Source of the DNA: UBA4124 sp052034745
GTDB taxonomy: Bacteria; Patescibacteriota; Minisyncoccia; Phycocordibacterales; UBA9973
Direction of reading: 5' to 3'
Length of the DNA: 24,189 nucleotides
Assembly: GCA_052034745.1 (NCBI GenBank)
Contig: JBPOIF010000033.1
Location: forward strand, 1 to 24,189
In this document: positions 14,722 through 21,126 of the stretch, in pieces
Position numbering within the stretch: the first letter of the stretch is position 1
Layout of the letters: each line of letters opens with the position of its first letter
The notes under the pieces: model-generated
What the model was told of the DNA's origin: nothing
Databases searched by the model: none
What the model saw: the letters and a program-made list of their open reading frames with translations, nothing else
Translations under genes and position numbers: made by a program

Positions 14722-17688
14722 AAACATCTTTGCGAGTGCACAGTACTCGCATTCAGTTTGTGCGCCGTAGCCTTTGTGCTGACACTCACGACTGACCCAC
14801 TCCCCACTCTTGAGCGCTTCGTCATACTCACGGATATCACGAACGAGGAGATCTATCTGTTCATCGTCAATATGTGTTTCGTAAAGCGCATGTTTGTCTT
14901 TGGTGTCTGCTTCAACAAACAAGAGTCGTGATCGAGCAACTTCTTTATCTTCCGCGCTTCGGATAAGGTACGAATACATTGCAAGTTGACGCATATAATC
15001 CGAGAGGCGGCCATCATCTGTTTCCCTTTCGATAACACCTGATGTCTTGGTGCTCCCTGTTTTGAAATCGGTCACCACAACGGCACCATCAGGGAACCGC
15101 TCCGTAAGGTCAATCTTGCCGTACAGTGACAAGTGCGGGAAACGATCGTCTTTTGCTTGAATGGACCGCTCACTGACACAGTCTTTTGCAAGGTGTGGAT
15201 AGTACACCTCCAACCAATTCCCCAATGCGGTGAGGGCATCCTTTGAAAGCTGTCTGAGTTCATATGGATCAGAGACACCTTCTTTTTGAAGCTCAGCTTC
15301 TACAATCTCTGTCAGAAGTGAAAGTGGTGGCTGCTTCCCTGCTTTGAGGATATGCTCGATCGTACTATGTACCGCACTTCCAAGTGCCAGCGATGTGCTC
15401 TTGACCTCAGGAAGTTTCAAAAAATTTCTAAAATACCATTTCCATGGACACGCAAAAAAGTTGTTAAGCAGTGTCACCGACACTTTGGTATCGGTATACC
15501 TTTCTTGCACAAACACCTTTACCTCTTCGAGAGTCGCGTGGGGAGACTCTTCTGTGGTCGTAATATATGCAGTAGGACCTTCTGCAAGGAGCTCTTGTTC
15601 CGTGTGCGCGGCGTCTTTAAAGACAAAATGGTGCTTTGGAATATCAGCGATAATCTCAAGCGGTGTGAGAGACCTGCCATCATACCCTGTCGTTGCGTAC
15701 GACAGCACACACTCACGTTTTGCACGGGTAAGTGCTACATAAAGCTCTCGTTTGACCGACTCCTTGTCTCGAGAGGCAATATGGTCCTTGATACGTTCTG
15801 GGAGCGTGAACGGCATTCGTTTTTGCCCCATCAGTGTCTCCTCATTTGTATGAGCAACCCATACACATTCGTATTCGAGCCCTTTTGATTTGTGCAGTGT
15901 CATCACCTGGATGCCGTGCGACGCATCGAAGGAGGCTACCGGAATATCGTGACTGTACTCTTGAAGTCGATCGAGATATGCAAGATATGATACGAGCATC
16001 CCCTGCCCTTCGCGCTCTTCCCATACTGTTACGCTATGCAAAAGCGATCGCACAATCTCAACTGAACGAAGGAGTGATTCGTGTGACTGCTCCCTCTCAA
16101 CGAGAAGCTCTCTGCCCAGCGTACTTATAAGCTGACTGATTCGCGTATGGGTGAGAGATTCGATCCATCCGCGAAGTCTCACTCCCCATCGAGCCACCAC
16201 TGACGTCCCTGCGAACAGGCTGTCAGCTTGCCCAAACGCTTCAAGTGTCTCAAGAGAAAACGGCTTTCCTTTTTGCACATGAAGAAACGCATGCGCTTCA
16301 AGCGGTGCGATACCGCTGGTGCTATCAAGAAGACTTTCTCCAAGTGCAACAAAATCATATGGATTGGCGACAATGCGAAGAACTCTGATGAGAGACTGTG
16401 TCTCTTGTTGTGCAAAAAGCGAAACACCTGCAATGGTTGCGACCGGGAGTCCCTGGTCTTTAAAAAGTGTGATTGCGCTTCGAACATGACGGTTCTTTGG
16501 AACCAAGAGTGCACACTGTTCAGGAAGAACCCCTTCTGCAATACGCTTTTTAAAATACTGGCTTGCCCCCAGAAGTTCATCTCGCTCATAGGCGTATTCA
16601 AAAAGCCCCACAGGAACAGTCTCTCCGCTATAGTTACTCCTCAAAGATTCTTTTGAGACAGTACTCTGCAAGAGATCGTCAGCGAGCGCAAGGATACGAT
16701 CAGTCGAACGATAATTTTCAGACAAAGTAATAAGCTCTGCTTTTCCAAACAACTCTCCAAACGCTTCAAAATATGAAATCGAAGCTCCTGAAAATCCGTA
16801 AATGAGTTGACGATCATCGCCCACGACAAAAATATTTGGCTGATCAACCCCCTGCCATACTGCTTTCAAAAATGCGTTTTGCACTCCACTCGAGTCTTGG
16901 TGCTCATCGACGAGAATGTACTGATATTCCTCTCGAAGTTGCGCGCGAACATCTTCTGACTGTTCGGCAAGCATCACTGCGTATTCGAGTACATCATCAT
17001 AGTCCATCAGTGCACGCTCTTTTTTGACCACCTCATAGAGGCGATAAAATTCAACAACTTCTTTTGTTCGTTCGAGTGATTCTATCTTTTTTTCGACCTC
17101 TTTCTTGAGAGCTCCTTTCGACTGCCCACGAGAAGAGAAGCTTTCAGGGTCTTCTGACAGTGTCAGCACTTCTTGCTCTACTGCTTCAAGAAATACCTGT
17201 GGAGACATTCGTTCGCGTTTCAAGATAGAGATAAGTTGTTTGAGATCACCAAAGTACTGCGCGGGGTTTGTGCGAGGACGGATATACTGCCACGCATGAC
17301 TATGGAGTAGTTCGTCCACCAAGAGCACCGCTTTTGTCTCATCGAGAAGCTCAGGAACAGCATCAAAATCAAGTAACCCGTAGTGCTCTTCGATCAAATC
17401 AGTTGCAAATGAGTGAAAGGTCGTCACATGTACCTTCCGAGCGTCAGTACCCATATATCGTTCAAGACGCTCCTTCATCGCACCTACCCCCGAGCGAGTA
17501 AAGGTCAAACACAGGACTGCATCGGCACCGACATCACTTTTCATGAGGATATTGGCGATGCGAAGTGCAAGCACCTGCGTCTTACCAGTCCCAGGACCAG
17601 CAACAACCATGACAGGGCCTTCCGTCGTGTCAACAGCTCTTCTTTGAGCAGGGTTGAGCCCCTGGTATGCCTCCTCAAACTCCTTCAT
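14713..17688 (-). CDS. UvrD/AddA-type helicase fused to a Fe-S PD-(D/E)XK nuclease
   Basis: A 991-aa SF1A helicase-nuclease, likely for recombinational repair. Helicase motifs in order: Q motif LNPAQRRAV (11-19), Walker A AGPGTGKT (30-37), Ia LTFTRSGVGAMKERL (61-75), II LVDEHQD (259-265), III VVGDDRQLIYGFSGAS (288-303), IV SENYRST (323-329), then V TLHKSKGLEYE and VI YVALTRAKR further on. The C-terminal nuclease (about 735-991) has H774, GKID (D860), DFKTG (D874, K876) and QLAMYSYL. Cysteines C747, C969, C980 and C983 have the AddB-like C...C-x10-C-x2-C pattern that encloses a 4Fe-4S cluster. The ATG at 17688 fits the Q-motif distance; it lies directly at the end of an inserted palindromic element. 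A single-polypeptide relative of AddAB/AdnAB is the best description. Confidence 0.93.
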   Translation of the reverse strand: MKEFEEAYQGLNPAQRRAVDTTEGPVMVVAGPGTGKTQVLALRIANILMKSDVGADAVLCLTFTRSGVGAMKERLERYMGTDARKVHVTTFHSFATDLIEEHYGLLDFDAVPELLDETKAVLLVDELLHSHAWQYIRPRTNPAQYFGDLKQLISILKRERMSPQVFLEAVEQEVLTLSEDPESFSSRGQSKGALKKEVEKKIESLERTKEVVEFYRLYEVVKKERALMDYDDVLEYAVMLAEQSEDVRAQLREEYQYILVDEHQDSSGVQNAFLKAVWQGVDQPNIFVVGDDRQLIYGFSGASISYFEAFGELFGKAELITLSENYRSTDRILALADDLLQSTVSKESLRSNYSGETVPVGLFEYAYERDELLGASQYFKKRIAEGVLPEQCALLVPKNRHVRSAITLFKDQGLPVATIAGVSLFAQQETQSLIRVLRIVANPYDFVALGESLLDSTSGIAPLEAHAFLHVQKGKPFSLETLEAFGQADSLFAGTSVVARWGVRLRGWIESLTHTRISQLISTLGRELLVEREQSHESLLRSVEIVRSLLHSVTVWEEREGQGMLVSYLAYLDRLQEYSHDIPVASFDASHGIQVMTLHKSKGLEYECVWVAHTNEETLMGQKRMPFTLPERIKDHIASRDKESVKRELYVALTRAKRECVLSYATTGYDGRSLTPLEIIADIPKHHFVFKDAAHTEQELLAEGPTAYITTTEESPHATLEEVKVFVQERYTDTKVSVTLLNNFFACPWKWYFRNFLKLPEVKSTSLALGSAVHSTIEHILKAGKQPPLSLLTEIVEAELQKEGVSDPYELRQLSKDALTALGNWLEVYYPHLAKDCVSERSIQAKDDRFPHLSLYGKIDLTERFPDGAVVVTDFKTGSTKTSGVIERETDDGRLSDYMRQLAMYSYLIRSAEDKEVARSRLLFVEADTKDKHALYETHIDDEQIDLLVRDIREYDEALKSGEWVSRECQHKGYGAQTECEYCALAKMFKK

Positions 17689-17804
17689 CCCGTTAGAAAC
17701 AGGTCGCGGTCAAAAACCACTCCTGTCTATATGTTTGGCTTATAAGCAAAATCGACATTGTAAATAATGCCTCCCCCTCTCTGCGACTGCGGTCTCTAAC
17801 GGGA
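17689..17804. mobile_element. 116-bp palindromic-ended element (MITE/REP-like) inserted at the helicase start codon
   Basis: The ends are inverted repeats: including the adjoining AT, ATCCCGTTAGAAAC (17687-17700) matches the reverse complement of 17792-17805 at 13 of 14 positions. GTCGC-containing subterminal sequences follow, and a perfect GCTTATAAGC palindrome (17738-17747) lies near the centre. TTCAT flanks both sides (17684-17688 and 17805-17809), i.e. ATGAA on the gene strand, consistent with a 5-bp target duplication. Read on the gene strand it starts NPVRD, a motif I remember as recurring in Parcubacteria protein annotations; that memory is unverified. There is no transposase inside, so mobilisation would be in trans. 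Confidence 0.75.
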
Positions 17805-17809
17805 TTCAT
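17693..17809 (-). CDS. 38-codon upstream ORF created by the insertion
   Basis: The original ATG now opens an ORF beginning MNPVRDRSRREGEALF and ending EWFLTATCF, which stops with TAA 4 nt before the helicase ATG (TAA-CGGG-ATG). It is preceded by TGGTATAAT ending 8 nt before its ATG, so it would be the first ORF on a nearly leaderless mRNA. Its likely role, if any, is translational coupling to the helicase. The peptide itself is probably a by-product of the element. Confidence 0.5.
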   Translation of the reverse strand: MNPVRDRSRREGEALFTMSILLISQTYRQEWFLTATCF

Positions 17810-17817
17810 ATAGAGCG

Positions 17818-17826
17818 ATTATACCA
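17818..17826 (-). promoter_or_regulatory. extended -10 promoter of the helicase gene
   Basis: TGGTATAAT on the minus strand, the same nonamer and the same 8-nt distance to ATG (17809) as in smc. The present transcript therefore carries the inserted element as a 120-nt leader. Confidence 0.65.
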
Positions 17827-17830
17827 CGCA

Positions 17831-17867
17831 CCAAAAAGCCTCTGGTGTACTTGCTACCAAAGGCCTT
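17831..17867 (-). terminator. terminator-like hairpin with no upstream gene
   Basis: On the minus strand 12 bp pair (17856-17867 with 17835-17846, two G-U wobbles) and are followed by TTTTT. The plus strand has no T-run and two A-C mismatches. No minus-strand gene ends here; it lies between the divergent helicase and phosphoesterase promoters. Confidence 0.5.
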
Positions 17868-17868
17868 G

Positions 17869-17874
17869 TATACT
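17869..17874 (+). promoter_or_regulatory. -10 element of the metallophosphoesterase gene
   Basis: TATACT ending 7 nt before the ATG at 17882; no clear -35. Predicted leader of 0-1 nt. Confidence 0.45.
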
Positions 17875-17881
17875 TGGCCTC

Positions 17882-18988
17882 ATGATTGAACGAATTTTAT
17901 TTGCTGTTGTTTTTGGGATTGCGGTTGTTGCTATATCGGTATTTTCTGGAAAAATATTTTCGATAGGACTCCACCTCTCAAAGCTCACCCAGTCAAAAGT
18001 ACTCCTCGTCTCTGTTCTTGTCCCTCTCATCTATATTGCAAATTTTATCGTGGTGCGAAGTAGCAGTACCGGTATCGCAGGATTTCTCTATGCGTTTTTC
18101 AATATTGTCGGAGGAGTATTTTTTTACCTCTTTATTGGAGCAGGGATACTGTCACTTGTACTGATTGTCGGATTTATTGCGCGAGTATCTATCCCCGGAT
18201 GGATCTCTATTACCATTCTGTCGCTCTCTTTCCTCTTCAGTATCATTGGATTTGTGCAAGCACAGATGATACGTATCACCTCATACGATATCGTTCTTGC
18301 AAATCTTCCAAGTGAATGGCAAGGTAAAAAAGCAGCTCTCGTCTCAGATACACACTTTAGTCCTATCAACCGTCATCGTTTCTCAGAAAAAATTGTACGC
18401 ACTATCTCTGCACAATCTCCTGATATGGTCTTTCACGCAGGAGACTTCTATGATGGCCCAATGATTGAACTTGCTCCTGTGACTTCCCATTGGAAAAAAC
18501 TTGCGGAAACAATTCCTGTATTTTATGCACCTGGCAACCATGAAGAATATGGTGACTATGCCACCTTCATCGCATCAATTCGAGACACCGGAGCGATAGT
18601 ACTCGAAGATACTGCCGTTACCCACAATGGAGTTCACATCGCGGGACTTCGCTATCGAACACCTACCCAAAACGAAGCAACAGGAGCAGTCTTGAAACAG
18701 ATGAATCTCAATGGAAGCACTCCTACTATCCTCATTAACCATCCCCCAACCTTTCAAAAAGAAGCAATCGCAGAAGGGGTAGACCTCATGGTCTCTGGTC
18801 ATACACACAATGGGCAGTTTTGGCCACTCAACTATCTCGTTCGCAGAATTTACGGACGCTACACCTATGGCTACACCTCAGATGGCACGCTCCAGAGTAT
18901 CATCACAAGCGGTGTCGGAACGTTTGGTCCACCCCTTCGACTCTTTAACCCGCCGGAGATTGTCATTATCACGTTTAAGACAAAATAA
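17882..18988 (+). CDS. membrane metallophosphoesterase, YkuE/YaeI-like
   Basis: A 368-aa protein with an N-terminal membrane part (helices about 4-21, 40-58, 66-100 as one or two, 107-127) and a calcineurin-like phosphoesterase domain from about 150. All di-metal motifs are present: D156/H158 in VSDTHF, GD at 187-188, GNHE at 218-221, H287 in NHPP, and GHTHNGQ at 306-312. This matches the YkuE/YaeI group, membrane-linked phosphodiesterases acting on lipid or nucleotide phosphoesters; the substrate here cannot be named. The ATG at 17882 is chosen because a TATACT ends 7 nt before it. It is a single-gene unit ending at a strong bidirectional terminator. Confidence 0.9.
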   Translation: MIERILFAVVFGIAVVAISVFSGKIFSIGLHLSKLTQSKVLLVSVLVPLIYIANFIVVRSSSTGIAGFLYAFFNIVGGVFFYLFIGAGILSLVLIVGFIARVSIPGWISITILSLSFLFSIIGFVQAQMIRITSYDIVLANLPSEWQGKKAALVSDTHFSPINRHRFSEKIVRTISAQSPDMVFHAGDFYDGPMIELAPVTSHWKKLAETIPVFYAPGNHEEYGDYATFIASIRDTGAIVLEDTAVTHNGVHIAGLRYRTPTQNEATGAVLKQMNLNGSTPTILINHPPTFQKEAIAEGVDLMVSGHTHNGQFWPLNYLVRRIYGRYTYGYTSDGTLQSIITSGVGTFGPPLRLFNPPEIVIITFKTK

Positions 18989-18989
18989 A

Positions 18990-19017
18990 AAAGACCCCCG
19001 TAGAAACGGGGGTCTTT
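18990..19017. terminator. bidirectional terminator
   Basis: AAAGACCCCCGT / ACGGGGGTCTTT, 12-bp perfect stem with an AGAA loop, between the convergent phosphoesterase and the 318-aa membrane protein gene. A-runs upstream of the stem (18982-18992) give the T-tract for the minus strand. Confidence 0.9.
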
Positions 19018-19033
19018 GCAAAAATGTACAGTA

Positions 19034-19990
19034 CTACTGGACACTTCTGGAAAGACCAGAAGATCCGGGAGCATAGACCTTGGTTTTCGTGTCGCGAACT
19101 GCGACACGGGTTGATGGTTTTTTCTTTTTCTTTACTACCACCGGGTCTTTCTTTTTTTCTTCAGCAGGAGCAGTCTTTTTTTCAACTTCTTTAGGTTTCG
19201 AAACAACAGGCTCTTCAATAGGTTGATCGCTGATGATCACCATCAAAGAATCGATTGTTTTTGCCTGTTCAGTTTGCACAGCGATATTGTCGCGCTGGTA
19301 AGCCAGAAGTTCACGAGTGAGACTGTCGATGATACGAAATGATGCCGTATCCGGTGCATACACGACCTGCTTCGGATTTGCCATAGCTGTAGAGTCGATC
19401 ACCCACCTGATTCGGGGCTCATCTGCATAGAAAGGTATCCTTTGTATTTTTTGATTGCGCATATAAAACGCAAAACAAATGAGATACAGAATACCCCCGT
19501 ACAGCATGATTTTCCCGGTCAGAGCAAACACCTGGTCGAAAAATCCTGATGGTTTTTTCCTAAAGTAAAACACTACCAAAATCAACCCCACAGAACATAC
19601 TGCAATCATCCACCACCATACTTCATTGAGCATTGTCGCCAATGTTACTGCTTGTGCTGGTTTTTTGGGCGCAGACACTTTTACTCTTGCTTCCTGTGCA
19701 GCCATAGAATCTGCTTCAGCTCTTTTTTGAGCTTTAGCAATTTGCACCTGCGCTTTTTCGATAGAGTCTACCCTGCGAAGGGAATCCTCCCGGTTCTGCT
19801 CAATAACAGAAACAACTTTTGGTTCCCCAAAAATGATTGCTTCGATATTGATAACCTTGAATACATTGAGCAGAACGACTGCTCCAATCAAGATAGACAG
19901 GACGATGGCAGCCTTGTAGAGAGTTTTTGCATTTAGAAACTCTCTCCACGCCCACACAAAGGGGCTAAAAATCCAAACGGTCTTTTTCAT
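19034..19990 (-). CDS. membrane protein with charged low-complexity tail, unknown function
   Basis: This 318-aa protein is not recognised. Predicted membrane helices lie at about residues 25-45, 124-144 and 158-177. Between the first two is a charged, probably coiled-coil stretch (SLRRVDSIEKAQVQIAKAQK, about 70-90). After the third comes a soluble region, then a Lys/Pro/Glu-rich tail (about 258-305, with runs such as KPKEVEKKTAPAEEKKK). Repeated DS-x-x/IDSL phrases occur. The ATG at 19990 follows a consensus promoter with a leader of about 12 nt and no Shine-Dalgarno. A perfect inverted repeat overlaps the promoter, suggesting specific regulation. It is a single-gene unit. Confidence 0.75.
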   Translation of the reverse strand: MKKTVWIFSPFVWAWREFLNAKTLYKAAIVLSILIGAVVLLNVFKVINIEAIIFGEPKVVSVIEQNREDSLRRVDSIEKAQVQIAKAQKRAEADSMAAQEARVKVSAPKKPAQAVTLATMLNEVWWWMIAVCSVGLILVVFYFRKKPSGFFDQVFALTGKIMLYGGILYLICFAFYMRNQKIQRIPFYADEPRIRWVIDSTAMANPKQVVYAPDTASFRIIDSLTRELLAYQRDNIAVQTEQAKTIDSLMVIISDQPIEEPVVSKPKEVEKKTAPAEEKKKDPVVVKKKKKPSTRVAVRDTKTKVYAPGSSGLSRSVQ

Positions 19991-20009
19991 TTTATTAAAG
20001 TTTGTTTGT

Positions 20010-20038
20010 ATTATAGCATGTTTGTGCTATAAAGTCAA
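20010..20038 (-). promoter_or_regulatory. consensus promoter with an overlapping palindromic operator
   Basis: On the minus strand TTGACT (20033-20038), 17-nt spacer, TGC-TATAAT (hexamer 20010-20015). The spacer and most of the -10 form an inverted repeat: TTATAGCA (20011-20018), 6 nt, TGCTATAA (20025-20032), 8 of 8 matching. This geometry suits a dimeric repressor. Confidence 0.75.
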
Positions 20039-20048
20039 CATACCGTCC

Positions 20049-20087
20049 CTATGACGAATCTCACCTTTGCTCTTGCGAGCTTCGGCG
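20049..20087. repeat. direct repeat, copy 1 (39 bp)
   Basis: Identical at 38 of 39 positions to 20371-20409, in the same orientation, 322 bp apart. The only difference (A against G at 20063) keeps the internal pairing CTCGC...GTGAG through a wobble on the minus strand. It abuts the regulated promoter of the 318-aa gene. Confidence 0.93.
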
Positions 20088-20097
20088 CCGTTTTTAT

Positions 20098-20334
20098 TTA
20101 AAATGCTAAGTGCTTTTTGATAAAAGCTCGGCCTGAACCGGTTTTAAGATACTGCTCAAATTGAAATGCTTTGTATTTATCACCAATCGCAACATAAAAT
20201 TCAAGTATTACGGGAAGCCGAGAAGCAGTCGAAGGTACGTAACCTTTCTGATGCCGACACAAACGTTTATCGATATCTTCAGTACATCCTATGTAATACC
20301 CGTCCTTACATTTCAAACTATAAACAAAATACAT
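20098..20334 (-). CDS. single-domain GIY-YIG nuclease (78 aa)
   Basis: Small stand-alone GIY-YIG endonuclease of the UPF0213/YhbQ type. The motif is VYSLKCKDGYYIG (residues 4-16), followed by the conserved Arg region (DKRLCRHQKG, 22-31) and the metal-binding Glu in FEQYLKTGSGR (about 59-69). There is no extra DNA-binding domain. It lies between two 39-bp direct repeats next to tRNA-Ser, which suggests a small mobile or duplicated cassette. The minus-strand TATACT (20344-20349) ends 9 nt before the ATG. Roles of this group in the cell are not well established. Confidence 0.88.
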   Translation of the reverse strand: MYFVYSLKCKDGYYIGCTEDIDKRLCRHQKGYVPSTASRLPVILEFYVAIGDKYKAFQFEQYLKTGSGRAFIKKHLAF

Positions 20335-20343
20335 ACGTCATAA

Positions 20344-20349
20344 AGTATA
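20344..20349 (-). promoter_or_regulatory. -10 element of the GIY-YIG gene
   Basis: TATACT on the minus strand, ending 9 nt before the ATG at 20334; no convincing -35, whose position would fall close to repeat copy 2. Confidence 0.4.
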
Positions 20350-20370
20350 GCGGATTTTATCACGCCGTAG

Positions 20371-20409
20371 CTATGACGAATCTCGCCTTTGCTCTTGCGA
20401 GCTTCGGCG
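20371..20409. repeat. direct repeat, copy 2 (39 bp), 9 nt downstream of tRNA-Ser
   Basis: Second copy of the repeat at 20049-20087. Here flanking bases add an outer stem (ACGCCGTAGCT at 20362-20372 with AGCTTCGGCGT at 20400-20410, 10 of 11 matching) around an inner CTCGC/GCGAG stem, so it can fold into a compact hairpin in the tRNA transcript. Confidence 0.9.
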
Positions 20410-20418
20410 TAGCGAAGG

Positions 20419-20505
20419 CGGAGGATGAGAGATTCGAACTCTCGAACGAGTTACCCCGTTGCCACCTTTCCAAGATGGTGCACTAGACCGCTATGCGAAT
20501 CCTCC
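20419..20505 (-). tRNA. tRNA-Ser (anticodon GGA)
   Basis: The 87-nt gene has acceptor stem GGAGGAT/ATCCTCC, D-stem GCAT/GTGC, anticodon stem CCATC/GGTGG with loop TTGGAAA (anticodon GGA, reading UCC and UCU), a long variable arm (AACG...CGTT) typical of serine tRNAs, T-stem GAGAG/CTCTC with loop TTCGAAT, and discriminator G. CCA is not encoded (the next bases are CCT). The 5' end is 3 nt after the stop codon of the glycosylase gene on the same strand. Confidence 0.96.
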
Positions 20506-20508
20506 GTT

Positions 20509-21126
20509 TTATTTTTTACGTATTGTAGTGTCCGGTGAAGACTTTGCAAGCTTTTTGTTTTTAACCTTTTGCGCGTCCATAACCGACCAGAGATGCCGTG
20601 CGAGCATACTATAGCGCCCTTCGTACGGGAGAGCGAGCTCACGCATCTTTTTCTCTGTTGGCTCACCCTTTAAACCAAACACTTTTTGAAAGCCTTTTCG
20701 TATTGCAAGATCTCCAACCGGAAGCACATTGGGGCGACCAAGATGAAAGATGAGGAACATCTGCGCCGTCCAAACCCCCACCCCTTTAACAACAACAAGA
20801 TGTTCAATGATCTCTGTGTCCTCCATACGAGCAAACTTTCGAGGAACCAAGGTACCATCAGTAAACTTCAGTGCAAGATCTTGTAAGTAGTTTGCTTTTT
20901 GTGATGACACCCCTGCCTGCTTGAACTGCATCGCGCTGAGCGCGAGAACGTCCTGTGGTATAGGGAACTTTTTTTGAGGAAACAGTGCAATAAATTTATT
21001 CAAAATGGAAGTGGCTGCCGTTCCTGAAAGTTGCTGAAAAATAATAGAGCGAACGAGTGATTGAAAAGCGCTTGGTGATGGAGAGCGCTTCTCAAACTTC
21101 TGTGTATCAATAACAATTTTCTTCAT
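20509..21126 (-). CDS. DNA-3-methyladenine glycosylase, AlkA/HhH-GPD family
   Basis: A 205-aa base-excision repair glycosylase that removes alkylated bases. Visible features are the N-terminal SIIFQQLSGTAA (28-39) typical of AlkA/MAG enzymes, a helix-hairpin-helix around VVKGVGVWTAQMF (112-124), and the downstream catalytic Asp (D139 in PVGDLAIRKG). No C-terminal Fe-S cysteines, which argues against EndoIII/MutY. It lacks the N-terminal domain of E. coli AlkA and is closer in size to yeast MAG-like forms. Its ATG directly abuts the stop codon of the upstream secreted protein (TAAATG), and tRNA-Ser begins 3 nt after its own stop, so one transcript probably covers all three. The basic tail KVKNKKLAKSS may help DNA binding. 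Confidence 0.9.
   Translation of the reverse strand: MKKIVIDTQKFEKRSPSPSAFQSLVRSIIFQQLSGTAATSILNKFIALFPQKKFPIPQDVLALSAMQFKQAGVSSQKANYLQDLALKFTDGTLVPRKFARMEDTEIIEHLVVVKGVGVWTAQMFLIFHLGRPNVLPVGDLAIRKGFQKVFGLKGEPTEKKMRELALPYEGRYSMLARHLWSVMDAQKVKNKKLAKSSPDTTIRKK

Noticed and set aside
17689..17809. Riboswitch or T-box in the helicase leader
   Set aside because: The inverted ends plus duplicated ATGAA explain the leader as an insertion; no known aptamer core or T-box sequence was recognised.
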